DNA from: Chthoniobacter flavus
GTDB lineage: Bacteria > Verrucomicrobiota > Verrucomicrobiia > Chthoniobacterales > Chthoniobacteraceae
DNA length: 64,000 nt
Reading direction: 5' to 3'
Assembly: GCA_945861435.1 (NCBI GenBank)
Contig: CAMAUX010000016.1
Location: 37,499 to 101,498, forward strand
The notes under the pieces are model-generated. The model made no database searches. It worked only from the letters and a program-made list of their open reading frames with translations, and was not told the origin of the DNA. The translations under genes were made by a program, and so were the position numbers. Position 1 is the stretch's first letter. Each line of letters opens with the position of its first letter. Shown here piece by piece: positions 55,153 to 63,855 of the stretch.

Positions 55153-56537
55153 CAGTCGGCGAGATGGTGGGGGTTGAGGATTTCGACGGTGACACCGGCC
55201 TGTCGGCAGAGGCTGACGAACTGGCCGGTGCCGCCGCGTTTTGACGGGGAGGATTCGTCCCAGAGAACAAGGGCGTGGAGACGTGCATTGATTCTTTGGG
55301 CGCGGAGCATGGCGGTTCCGAGAAGCACGGAGTTGGCGTACTCGCACTGGGATTCCTCGTCGGCATCTTCGGCGCAGGTGATGGCTTCAGTGCGCATGGC
55401 GGCCTCGTAAATCCGATGGAGGCGTGCGGGCCAGTCGAGGCCGTAGGTGTGGGCGACTTCGGTGATGCGGGTGCGTTGAAAGGGTTCGACGATGGTGAGG
55501 TGGACTCCTGCTGCGAGGACAGCCTCAGAAAAGAGGGTGTCGCCGCCGGGGGCGGTCGCGCAGATGGCTTCGTGCGGTTGGATGAGGGAGAGGCGTGCTG
55601 CGATGGAGTGGCCGATCGTGCCGCCTGGTCGACAGATCGCCTCAGGGAGCCTTGGAGAGGGTCTGTCCGCGCGGTCCGGCAGATGGCCTGCGAAGACGGT
55701 GAGCACGGGTTTTGGAAACCATTCCTCTATGAGGGCTGGGTTTACCTGCCGAGACCTGGCTAGGTGGGTGAGGAGGATAGAGGCAACGGCGCGGTTGGCG
55801 GCGACGTCGCCCGGGAAGCTGGTGCCTTGTTGGGCGGCGGCCCGGTAGTGATTCCCTGCGGCGTCGAGGTTGCCGAGGATGAGATGCATTTCGGCGAGGC
55901 TGGTCTGGCTCCACATCGAGGCCGAGTCTGGAGCGGTGCTGAAGTGATGGATGAGTGCCGCTGCACCAGCGTGTGCGGGCGCATGGTCGCCCGCAAGGAA
56001 GCGGAACAGGGCTTCCTGATTGGCTGGATAAGTCCAGTCGGCGCCTTCGCAGAGGGCGCGGGTGCGTGCGGTTGCGGCCCAGTCCGCTGCCTCGAGGAAG
56101 AGAGCGCGGCATTTGGCTGGATCGGTGCATCGAAAGGCGATGTCGCGCAGGATTCTTGCCTTGGCGCTGCCGATGCTACTGTCGGGTGGCTGGGGGCCGA
56201 GAGTGGCAATGTGTTGGTCGATGAGTTCGAGCGCCTTCATTGTCGCGCCGGAGCGTGCGAGGGCGGTGGCTTTGAGGGCGGTGAGGACGCTGGTGGGGAA
56301 GCCGGATTCGGTGGCGCAGCGAAGGCCTTGTTCAGCGGCATCGTAGGCGAGGAAGTATTCGCCCTCGCTGTTGGCGCGGCGGGCTACGCGTTCGTAGACG
56401 GCGGCGAGGTAGCCCTGCTCGGCCTGCTTGGTGATGGGGTGCAGCCATGCCTTGCGGAAGTGGGTGTAATCGACATGCGAAGCGAGTTGCCGCAGCCAGC
56501 GGGCGGTTTCCTGAGCGCGGCTTTCGATGGGTTGCAT
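55152..56537 (-). CDS. TPR protein with SLOG-like C-terminal domain
   Basis: 461 residues. The first ~290 residues are helical with TPR-like repeats (GYLAAVYERVARRANSEGEY, LKATALARSGATMKALELID, TSLAEMHLILGNLDAAGNHY). The C-terminal part from KPVLTVFAGHLPDR has alternating strands and helices: a GHxxD-type start, ICATAPGGDTLFSEAVLAAG, LTIVEPFQRT, YANSVLLGTAMLRAQRI, LHALVLWDE and GGTGQFVSLCRQAGVTVEIL. This is the Rossmannoid pattern that I know from TPR-containing proteins next to or fused with cyclases, where it is likened to SLOG nucleotide-sensing domains. The assignment is by pattern, not alignment. It is first in the two-gene unit with the cyclase. Confidence 0.62.
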   Translation of the reverse strand: MQPIESRAQETARWLRQLASHVDYTHFRKAWLHPITKQAEQGYLAAVYERVARRANSEGEYFLAYDAAEQGLRCATESGFPTSVLTALKATALARSGATMKALELIDQHIATLGPQPPDSSIGSAKARILRDIAFRCTDPAKCRALFLEAADWAATARTRALCEGADWTYPANQEALFRFLAGDHAPAHAGAAALIHHFSTAPDSASMWSQTSLAEMHLILGNLDAAGNHYRAAAQQGTSFPGDVAANRAVASILLTHLARSRQVNPALIEEWFPKPVLTVFAGHLPDRADRPSPRLPEAICRPGGTIGHSIAARLSLIQPHEAICATAPGGDTLFSEAVLAAGVHLTIVEPFQRTRITEVAHTYGLDWPARLHRIYEAAMRTEAITCAEDADEESQCEYANSVLLGTAMLRAQRINARLHALVLWDESSPSKRGGTGQFVSLCRQAGVTVEILNPHHLAD

Positions 56538-56688
56538 AGGACGTGGGACGGTCTTAGTGGGGGAGGGGGGGGGGACGCGAGTCTGGACTGAAAGCGGTAG
56601 CGGACTCTTGTTTTAAGTAATGCGTGCGTGGCTTTGCTGTTTCCTAATTGTTGAACTGGGGCGGCAGTGATAGGGCGTTGGGTGAGAC
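56538..56688. promoter_or_regulatory. Divergent promoter region of the candidate signalling system
   Basis: The 151 bases separate the reverse-strand TPR-cyclase unit from the forward STAND gene. It begins with a 12-base G-rich run near 56562-56574 and then becomes AT-richer (TTGTTTTAAGTAATGCG, TTTCCTAATTGTTGAAC), consistent with promoters for both directions. No operator was resolved. Neither gene has an obvious Shine-Dalgarno. Confidence 0.4.
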
Positions 56689-59600
56689 ATGAGAACACTG
56701 CGCATCTTCATCTCCTCCCCGGGGGACGTGGCGGAGGAACGCGAGCGCGCAAAGCAGGTGATCGAGGGATTGCGCCGGCGTTACGCAGGAGTGTTTGAGC
56801 TCAAGCACCTGCTCTGGGAGGGGCTGCCATTGCAGGCGGACATGTCTTTCCAGCAGGGCATCGACATTGTGCTCTCGGCGGAGCAGGGGGTGGATGTGGC
56901 GGTGTTCGTGCTCTGGTCGCGGTTTGGTTCGTTGCAGGATGGATCCAAGCACCGGAGTGGAACGGAGCGTGAGTTCGATTTGATGTTTGCCGCGCGCGAG
57001 CAGTCCGGCGGGAGGCGGCCGGCGCTGCTCGTCTACACGCGCTCGGATGACACGAGCTTTGGGGAGCGGTTGCGCGGCAAACCAACAGTGACGCAGCAGG
57101 ATCTCATCGCGCAGAAGGCGATGGTGGAGCGTTTTATCAGCGAGCAGTTTCAGGATGAGGCCACGGGACGCAACCTGCGCGCGTATCACAGCTTTGATCG
57201 TCCGGTGACGTTTTCGCATCGGCTTCGCGAGCATCTCACCAGCCTGCTGGATGAGTGGGCGGGCGGGGAGCTTGGACATGCGGTGTGGGACGTGGAGAAG
57301 GATGGTCCGCCGTTTCTCGGTTTGGAAGCCTTTCAGCCGCAGCATGCGGATGTGTTCTTTGGACGTGAGGCCGAGATTCTTGAGGCACGGCACCTGTTGC
57401 GGGAACAGGCGCGGAAGGGATGTGCTTTTGTGTTGTTGAGTGGTGCAAGTGGGAGTGGCAAATCGTCGCTGGCGCGCGCAGGGGTGCTGCCGGCATTGGT
57501 GGACAACGAACTCGACGAACACGTGGCGGCGTGGCGCACGCTGGTCCTTACCCCGTCAGAACTGGGTGGGGATCCCGTGGCCGGGTTGATGCGGCGGCTC
57601 GCGGAGAAGGAGGTGCTGCCGGAGTTGCGCGGCGACGACGAGGACTGGCGCACTCTGTTGGAGTGGTCGGGTCGGGATGCGGAGGTAACGCTGCGGTTGA
57701 AATTGAAGGAGGCTTTTCGAAGAGTTGCAGAAAAGCGGGAAGGGGGCGTGCGGGTGCTGGTGGTGTTGGATCAGTTGGAGGAACTGCTGGTGGATCCGGT
57801 CCCTGCAGGCGGCGGGCAGCCGATGGCGGGAGATGCCGCGGGGAGGCGTCGGAAGTTTCTTGAGGTGGTCGAGATCCTCTGCCGGAGCGGCTGGGTGTGG
57901 ATGGTGGCGACGGTGCGCAGCGACTTTTCCACGCAGGTGCAGGCGGAGCCCGTCCTTGTGCGGCTGACGGAGGGGGGCGGTTTGATGGCGGTGCTGGCGC
58001 CGGAAGTGGATGCGTTGCGACGGATCATCGAGGGGCCCGCGCGGCTGGCGGGGCTGACGTTTGAGGTGCGTGAGGGGCAGTCGCTTGCGGACCGGATTCT
58101 TGGGGATGTGGCGCACCGGGCGGAACTGCTGCCACTGCTTGGCAATCTGTTGCGGGATCTGTTTGAGCGGCGGGCGGCGGGTGGGGTGCTGACGTGGGCG
58201 GTCTACGAGAGTCTGGGAGGTGTCGAGGGGGCGCTTGCGCGCAAGGACATGGAGGTGTTCGAGGCGCTGCGCAAGGGCAGCGAGCAGGTGGTCGAGGAGC
58301 TGTGGCCGCTGCTTGTGTCCCAGAACCTTGCGGGGGAGCGGACGGCGATGAGGACGTGGGCTTCGATGGCGCAGCTCAACCGGAACGCGCGGCGGCGGAT
58401 GGTGGTGGAGGCGCTTGTGGGTGCGCGGTTTTTGAGCACGGGAGTGAAGGACGGGGAGGCGGTGGTGGCGCTTGCGCACGACTCGCTGCTGCACCTCTGG
58501 CACCGGCCCCGGCGCTGGCTGGCGGCGAACCAGGATTTTTTGCGGGAAAGAGCGTATCTGCGGATGGACATGGACCGGTGGAAGGCGTCCGGGCGTCGGA
58601 AGGATCACCTGCTTCCTGCGGGGCGGTTGTTGAAGACGGCGAAGATGCTGCTGCGGGAGCACGGTGCGCAGCTCGATGGGGAGGAGATCCGCTACATCCG
58701 CGAATCGGTGCGAGCAGCGCGGCGGCTCGGGGTTCTGCGGACGGCGGTGTACGGGACTTTGGTGACGGGCGGGATCGTGGGCGGGCTTGGCGGCCTTTTC
58801 CTGCTCGCTTGTTATTACTGGGTGGAAATGTACGGCATTCCACGCGGTTACGCTGTGGACGTTTGGATCAAGGGGGGACTGTCTGCGCTGAAGTGCGAAA
58901 TCGTGTCTGCCGGACCGGCTGCTGACATAGCAGAACTGCAGGCAGTGCTGCTGAAAGCGCGCAGGTATGAGGTGGCGCAGTCGGCGCGCAATCAGTTTGA
59001 ATCAGTGATTTACATCAAATACTTGGAGCGGGTTTCGGAACAGGGTGGTGGCGCGATCCCTGCCGAGTTATTGGACGAGGGGCCCCTGTTCATTGAGTAC
59101 TTGGGCCGCAACTACGAAATTTTTGGAGACTGTGCAGAGCAGTACGGGAGGCTGGCCCGGGTAGCGATGGCGCAAGGGAGTTGGGAACTCGCGGGTAGGA
59201 GCGTGGCTGACGGTTTGGAGATGGGCCTTCGCGCGAAGGAGAAAACCACGGATGCCAATTTCGAATGGATCCTCAATGCAGCGCAGGAGTGGTTTGCTTC
59301 CGAGGCTTCGAAAGGGGATGCGGAGCGGGCGCAGAAAGTGGAGAAGACGCAGGTCTTGTTGCGCCATTGCGTGGCTCGGCTCAAGGATCACGCATTGCAG
59401 ATCCAGTGTGAAGACCGCCTGCTATCGATGCCGGAGGCTTCCTCCGGGGATTTTTCAGAAGCCGCTTATCGTGCGGCAAAGGGTGGGAATAAGGAGCGGG
59501 CGAAAGCTCTGTTGGAGCAGGGGGCGGCGCGGTTTCCTGAGGACGCAAATCTGGCAAACATGACGGGTTGGGCGCTAGTGAATCTGGAGGAGCATGAGGC

Positions 59601-59892
59601 TGCGCTCGCCGCGTTTCAGAAGGCCCGGGTGCTGATGAAGACGGGGCCCGCGGGGACGGATTTGCTGGCGGGTCTCTCGCTTTCCCTTTGGTTGAACCAG
59701 AGGGAGGACGAGGCGGTGGCTGCCTATCTCGAGTTGATCGCGCAGGGGCGCAAGTTGCAGAAGCCCGCGGACTGGGCGGAAGCGGGAACCATCAGCGGGC
59801 AGGGATGGCCTGCGGGAGAATCGAAGCCGATGGAGGCTCTGCGCAGGCGGGTTCTCGAGAGGCATCCCGAAGTGGCTTCGGGTGCCCGTTGA
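56689..59892 (+). CDS. DUF4062-nSTAND NTPase-TM-TPR protein
   Basis: 1067 residues. (1) DUF4062, about 1-110: RTLRIFISSPGDVAEERERA and FVLWSRFGSLQ, a TIR-like Rossmannoid domain. (2) A linker ending with PFLGLEAFQPQHADVFFGRE. (3) STAND (nSTAND1-like) NTPase from about 222: Walker A SGASGSGKSSLARAG near 251, Walker B VLVVLDQLEELLVDP near 356, then MVATVRSDFST, and a winged-helix region with LLPLLGNLLRDLFE. (4) A transmembrane helix at about 688-708 (GTLVTGGIVGGLGGLFLLAC). (5) A helical, TPR-like C-terminus with YRAAKGGNKERAKALLEQGA and ANMTGWALVNLEEHEAALAAF. STAND proteins act as ligand-triggered switches. The architecture suggests a membrane-attached sensor with DUF4062 as effector or adaptor. 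Divergent from the TPR-cyclase unit. Confidence 0.88.
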   Translation: MRTLRIFISSPGDVAEERERAKQVIEGLRRRYAGVFELKHLLWEGLPLQADMSFQQGIDIVLSAEQGVDVAVFVLWSRFGSLQDGSKHRSGTEREFDLMFAAREQSGGRRPALLVYTRSDDTSFGERLRGKPTVTQQDLIAQKAMVERFISEQFQDEATGRNLRAYHSFDRPVTFSHRLREHLTSLLDEWAGGELGHAVWDVEKDGPPFLGLEAFQPQHADVFFGREAEILEARHLLREQARKGCAFVLLSGASGSGKSSLARAGVLPALVDNELDEHVAAWRTLVLTPSELGGDPVAGLMRRLAEKEVLPELRGDDEDWRTLLEWSGRDAEVTLRLKLKEAFRRVAEKREGGVRVLVVLDQLEELLVDPVPAGGGQPMAGDAAGRRRKFLEVVEILCRSGWVWMVATVRSDFSTQVQAEPVLVRLTEGGGLMAVLAPEVDALRRIIEGPARLAGLTFEVREGQSLADRILGDVAHRAELLPLLGNLLRDLFERRAAGGVLTWAVYESLGGVEGALARKDMEVFEALRKGSEQVVEELWPLLVSQNLAGERTAMRTWASMAQLNRNARRRMVVEALVGARFLSTGVKDGEAVVALAHDSLLHLWHRPRRWLAANQDFLRERAYLRMDMDRWKASGRRKDHLLPAGRLLKTAKMLLREHGAQLDGEEIRYIRESVRAARRLGVLRTAVYGTLVTGGIVGGLGGLFLLACYYWVEMYGIPRGYAVDVWIKGGLSALKCEIVSAGPAADIAELQAVLLKARRYEVAQSARNQFESVIYIKYLERVSEQGGGAIPAELLDEGPLFIEYLGRNYEIFGDCAEQYGRLARVAMAQGSWELAGRSVADGLEMGLRAKEKTTDANFEWILNAAQEWFASEASKGDAERAQKVEKTQVLLRHCVARLKDHALQIQCEDRLLSMPEASSGDFSEAAYRAAKGGNKERAKALLEQGAARFPEDANLANMTGWALVNLEEHEAALAAFQKARVLMKTGPAGTDLLAGLSLSLWLNQREDEAVAAYLELIAQGRKLQKPADWAEAGTISGQGWPAGESKPMEALRRRVLERHPEVASGAR

Positions 59893-59920
59893 GGAATTGC
59901 CTTCGCGCCTCGAAGCGGTC

Positions 59921-61207
59921 TCAAAGCCCGGGTTCCCAACCGGTGCGGTACTCGCGTTTCCAGAGTTTTTCGCCGGCGGGATTGTCGAGGAGGCGGCCGG
60001 TCTGCGGGTCGGCGCGCACTACGCTCTGGGTGCGGTAGGCGATGTTGGCGAGGTGGCAGAGCATGGTGCTGACCTGGCCTTCGTCGATGGGGCTGTTGAG
60101 GGAGGCGTTGCCGCGGATGGCGTCGAGGAAGTTGCCCATGTGTGCGGGGTCGCCGCCGCCCGGGCCTTTGTCCTCGGAGACTTTGGCGCCCTTGGGATCA
60201 TAGATGGTCCAAGTGTTGGACTTGATGGCGAAGGTGCCGTTGTCGCCGTAGAAGACGCATTCGCCGAGGGGTTTTTCGGCGTTGCGGGGGGCGGTGCTGC
60301 TCTGGACCCATTCCATGCCGCAGGAGCCGAAGTCGAAGACGGCGGTGCCTGTGTCCGGGGTTTCCTGGGCGTCGGCGTGTGCGTAGCGGCCGCCGTTGTA
60401 AGTGATCCGGCTGGGGTAGCGCATCTGGAGGCCCCATCGGAGGATGTCGAGTGTGTGGATGGCGTTGTTGCCCATCTCGCCATTGCCCCAGTGCCAGAGC
60501 CAGTGCCAGTCGTAGTGGACGAGGTCGCGGACTTGATGAGCGCGGTCGTCGGGGACGGGGCCCTGCCAGAGGTCGAGGTTGATGGAGGGTGAGGCCGGGA
60601 TGGCGCCGCGAAGGATGGGGCCTCGGTTGGCGTAGTAGAAGCTGCGGGCGAAGCGCACCTTGCCGACGGCGCCTGCATGGAGGGCGGCGATGGCCTCTTT
60701 CATCCATGTTCTGCGCTGGTTGCCCATTTGGACGAGGCGCCCGTGTTTGGTGGAGGAGGCGACGATGAGTTCGGCTTCGTGGGGGTTTTGGCTCCCGGGT
60801 TTTTCGACGTAGACGTGTTTGCCGGCCTGCATGCAAAGGACCGCGGCCGGGGTGTGCCAGAAGTTGGGGGTGGCGATGAAGACGGCGTCGATGGATTTGT
60901 CCTCGAGGAGTTGGCGGAAGTCCGTGACGCCCTTGCAGGGGGCCTGCTGTTTTTCGGAGACGGCTTTGAGGCCCTTGGCGAGGCGGTCCGGGTCGACTTC
61001 TGCGAGGCCTGCGATTTCGACGTCGGGCAGATTGAGGAGCGCGGAGACATGCGCCATGCCGCGTCCGAGTGCGACGACGGCAACGCGCAGTTTGCGTTGG
61101 GATGCGTTGGCGGCGCGCAGCGATGCGGGGCGCAGCAGGGGGCCGAGGGCGGAGGCGATGCCGAAGGCGGCGGTGGAGCGGAGAGCAGAGCGTCGGCTGA
61201 TGTTCAT
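59921..61207 (-). CDS. Gfo/Idh/MocA family oxidoreductase, Tat-exported
   Basis: 428 residues. Twin-arginine signal ISRRSALRSTAAFGIASAL, then a Rossmann N-terminal domain (RVAVVALGRGMAHVSALLN, AEVDPDRLAKG, ATPNFWHTPAAVLCMQAGKHVYVEKP with the catalytic K) and the Gfo/Idh C-terminal region (GEMGNNAIHTLDILRWGL). Exported members of this family are abundant in Verrucomicrobia and Planctomycetes and process sugars, but substrate is unknown. Its placement between the STAND gene and the caspase-like gene, on the opposite strand, is probably unrelated to those. Confidence 0.9.
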   Translation of the reverse strand: MNISRRSALRSTAAFGIASALGPLLRPASLRAANASQRKLRVAVVALGRGMAHVSALLNLPDVEIAGLAEVDPDRLAKGLKAVSEKQQAPCKGVTDFRQLLEDKSIDAVFIATPNFWHTPAAVLCMQAGKHVYVEKPGSQNPHEAELIVASSTKHGRLVQMGNQRRTWMKEAIAALHAGAVGKVRFARSFYYANRGPILRGAIPASPSINLDLWQGPVPDDRAHQVRDLVHYDWHWLWHWGNGEMGNNAIHTLDILRWGLQMRYPSRITYNGGRYAHADAQETPDTGTAVFDFGSCGMEWVQSSTAPRNAEKPLGECVFYGDNGTFAIKSNTWTIYDPKGAKVSEDKGPGGGDPAHMGNFLDAIRGNASLNSPIDEGQVSTMLCHLANIAYRTQSVVRADPQTGRLLDNPAGEKLWKREYRTGWEPGL

Positions 61208-61326
61208 GGGGGTGGTGGGAGGACTGTGAACGATTTGCGCGGGATCTGGAAGTCTGCGGAGAAGCGGTCGTGGTGGGTGAAGGCCGTGGACATCGGGGTG
61301 CGCTGGGCGTTAGGGTGCAGGGACTT

Positions 61327-63159
61327 GTGAGCCGTCCACCCCCGGCACTGTTGGCAGTTGCAGGTGCAGTGCTTGTCGCTGCATTGGTGGTGGGTATTGC
61401 GTTGCGGCGTACGCCTGATTTGGAGCGGGAGGAGGCTTCTGCGTGGCCCACGGTGGGCGAGGGGGGGCGTGTTGCTCTCGTGGTTGGTAATGCGAATTAC
61501 CGCGAGCTCCCCGAGGGCCGCCAGCCTGTAGGCGTGCGGGTGGATACGGAGGAGATGGGCGCGGGCCTTGAAGCACTTGGATACCGGTTGGTGGGCGACC
61601 GGGTGTGGACGGATCTGGACGGAGCGGGGTTGCGCGCGGCGCTGGTTGAGTTTGCGAAGGCGGCAAGAAAGGCGAAGGCGGCGGTGTTCTACTTTGCCGG
61701 GGATGTCGTGCAGATGGGCGGGGAGAAGTGGATGGTGCCTGTGGACTGCGGTGTGGAGGGGGCGGTCGATTCCTTTGAGTCGCAGGCGGTGGGGCTGCGC
61801 AGTGGGGTGCTGGAGATGCTTGGGGAGGCGCAGGCCGTCAACAAGGTGCTGATGGTGGAGGGGCGCGTCCGCAATCCGTTTGCGGAAAAGCTGCAGGGGG
61901 AAGGGGCGGAATCCGGTGTATCCGTGCAGACCAAGTCGGTGACGCCCATGGGGGATCTTGGCGGGGGCGTGTACATCGCGTGTGGGGCTGGTTTGGAGAA
62001 GCCCGCCGAATCTGCAGGGGTGCGGCACACGAGTCCGTTCACGGGGACACTTTTGGAACAGATGCGCATGGGAGCCTCGCAAAATATTGATCGTCTGTTG
62101 GAGGCGGTGGAGCGGGCGCTGCCTGCTGGGCAGCAGGCGTGGGTGAGCCGGGAATTGCGTTGGGACTTCAGTCTTGGGGAAGTGGAGAAGCCGGCGTTGC
62201 ATGCGGGATATAGGGCCGGGCAGGTCTGGGAGAATGGGCTGGGAATACGGTTCCGTTGGTGCCCGGCCGGGGAGTTTCAGATGGGAAGCACGCCGGAAGA
62301 GTGCACAGCGTTCCAGCGGGATGGGGTCGTGACGCGCTTTGAGGTGCAGCATTCCGTGAAGCTGACACGCGGCTTCTGGCTGGGCACGCACGAGGTGACG
62401 CAGGGGGAGTGGGAGGCTCTGATGAAGCGGGGTTTGCGCGATCAGGTGCAGCGGATGCTCAAGAACGACGCGGTCTTTGATTTTCCCAGCGGAAAGAAGC
62501 CTCTCCGCGATGTTTTCGGAGCGGTGCGCGATGCGGATCCAGCGGGCTTGGTGTTTGTGGAGGATAAGGATTACCCGATGTACTGGGTGAGTTGGAACGA
62601 TGCGGTGGAGTTCTGCCAGCGCTTGAATGAGCGGGAGAGGGTGAATGGGATGCTGCCGCCAGGATGGGTGTACGCATTGCCCACGGAGGCGCAGTGGGAG
62701 TATGCGTGCCGCGCAGGTAGCACGGGGCAGCTCTATGAAGGGGAAATGGAGATCAAGGGGCGTGCGAATGCACCAGCCTTGGATCCGCTGGCATGGTACG
62801 CTGGCAACAGCAGCGTGGGATACAAAGGGCGCGGGTTGGTGACGGACCGATGGGCGGAGAAACAGTACGAGGGCGGGATCGCCGGGCCGCGGCAGGTGGG
62901 CGGCAAGGAGCCGAATGCATGGGGCTTGAGTGACATGCTCGGTAATGTGTCGGAGTGGTGCTCGGACTGGGTGGGCGAATACGGGCCGACGCTGAAGGTG
63001 GATCCTCCCGGGCCCAAGACGGGACGAGCGCGGGTGCACCGCGGCGGGTCGTGGCACGATTACGCCGCGTATTGTCGGGCGGCCAACCGCAGCAGCGATC
63101 TGGCTGTGATGTGCGACAAGTTTGTCGGGCTGCGCGTGGCGCTGGTGCGGGCGCCGTGA
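61327..63159 (+). CDS. Membrane-anchored pseudo-caspase fused to FGE-like domain
   Basis: 610 residues from GTG 61327 (a GTG at 61270 is also possible). One transmembrane segment near residues 8-27 (LAVAGAVLVAALVVGIAL). Residues 48-250 follow the caspase-like (C14) fold: RVALVVGNANYRELP, GAGLEALGYRLV and VFYFAGDVVQMGGEKWMVPVDC. The catalytic His of the usual SGHG is Asp126 here, and the usual DACR cysteine position reads VEGR (Gly179), so both catalytic residues are lost. Residues about 300-610 are an FGE/SUMF1-like domain: FRWCPAGEFQMGS, GFWLGTHEVTQGEWEALM, LPTEAQWEYACRAGS, LSDMLGNVSEWCSDW, RVHRGGSWHDYAAYCRAANR. Only one of the two FGE catalytic cysteines is present. Likely a binding or scaffold protein exposed outside the cytoplasm. 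Confidence 0.85.
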   Translation: MSRPPPALLAVAGAVLVAALVVGIALRRTPDLEREEASAWPTVGEGGRVALVVGNANYRELPEGRQPVGVRVDTEEMGAGLEALGYRLVGDRVWTDLDGAGLRAALVEFAKAARKAKAAVFYFAGDVVQMGGEKWMVPVDCGVEGAVDSFESQAVGLRSGVLEMLGEAQAVNKVLMVEGRVRNPFAEKLQGEGAESGVSVQTKSVTPMGDLGGGVYIACGAGLEKPAESAGVRHTSPFTGTLLEQMRMGASQNIDRLLEAVERALPAGQQAWVSRELRWDFSLGEVEKPALHAGYRAGQVWENGLGIRFRWCPAGEFQMGSTPEECTAFQRDGVVTRFEVQHSVKLTRGFWLGTHEVTQGEWEALMKRGLRDQVQRMLKNDAVFDFPSGKKPLRDVFGAVRDADPAGLVFVEDKDYPMYWVSWNDAVEFCQRLNERERVNGMLPPGWVYALPTEAQWEYACRAGSTGQLYEGEMEIKGRANAPALDPLAWYAGNSSVGYKGRGLVTDRWAEKQYEGGIAGPRQVGGKEPNAWGLSDMLGNVSEWCSDWVGEYGPTLKVDPPGPKTGRARVHRGGSWHDYAAYCRAANRSSDLAVMCDKFVGLRVALVRAP

Positions 63160-63187
63160 ATGCGCTGAGCAGAAGAAGCCGCGGCGT

Positions 63188-63310
63188 TCAGGGGACGGCG
63201 TGGATGGTGATTCTGTAGAAGCCGCGTGCGAGACTGAGGCGGGCGGGGTCGGGTTCGGTTAGCCCAAGTTCCGCAGTTTCGGGGAAAAACACGTCGATTT
63301 TCGCTGCTCG
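63188..63310 (-). pseudogene. C-terminal remnant of a truncated gene
   Basis: A 40-codon frame ending in GLTEPDPARLSLARGFYRI and TIHAVP has protein-like composition and an ending typical of intact C-termini, but it is closed upstream by a TAG and has no start. Immediately upstream of it, in its own direction, lies the mobile-element remnant, so it looks like the tail of a gene cut off by that insertion. I do not recognise the family; it could also be chance. Confidence 0.4.
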
Positions 63311-63423
63311 CTAAGTGAGGAATGTAGAGTGGAAGGGGGTTTGCCGACGGTGGCTGCGCAATGTGAGCGTGTAGTGGAGAAGCGCCCCTTGTGGATCGCG
63401 ATTTGGGTTTGGAAAATGGCGGC

Positions 63424-63744
63424 ATGTTTTTACGCCGCAATCGCAAGCGCTCCTCTGGTGAACTCTACGAGTACTGGACGCTTTGTGAGACGGTTCGCAC
63501 AGCAAAGGGACCCCGTCAGCGATTGGTGGCGACGCTCGGAAAATTGACCGAGGAAGATCTCGCCACGGGCTGGGAGGATAGCGAGGAACTGGCCGCCGGC
63601 TGTTGCACTGAATTTGGAGAAGGACGCGGCTGTGCAATGGAGACCGCGCTCATTCTTCACCCCCACTCTTCGCGGCCCTCCGAAAAACAGGGCCCGCAAC
63701 CTCATGACAGCCTGACGTTGTGGGTGGTCACTATGCGCAGCTAA
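63424..63744 (+). pseudogene. IS1634-like transposase, N-terminal fragment
   Basis: From ATG 63424 the first 55 codons read like the N-terminus of IS1634-family transposases: MFLRRNRKRSSGELYEYWTL, then ETVRTAKGPRQRLVATLGKL and a WEDSEEL end. After about position 63600 the frame loses homology and stops at 63744, so the DDE catalytic region is missing. The N-terminus is preceded by short out-of-family sequence. It is a broken insertion-sequence remnant. No terminal inverted repeats could be identified. Confidence 0.6.
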
Positions 63745-63855
63745 TGACAGCAATTAGACACGACGTAATGCATAAGACGGTGCCGAGCAGGGTTGAGAAC
63801 CATGCAGAGTCGCAGTACCGACCCATGCCTCGACAGCAGGCGGTGGGTGACAGGC

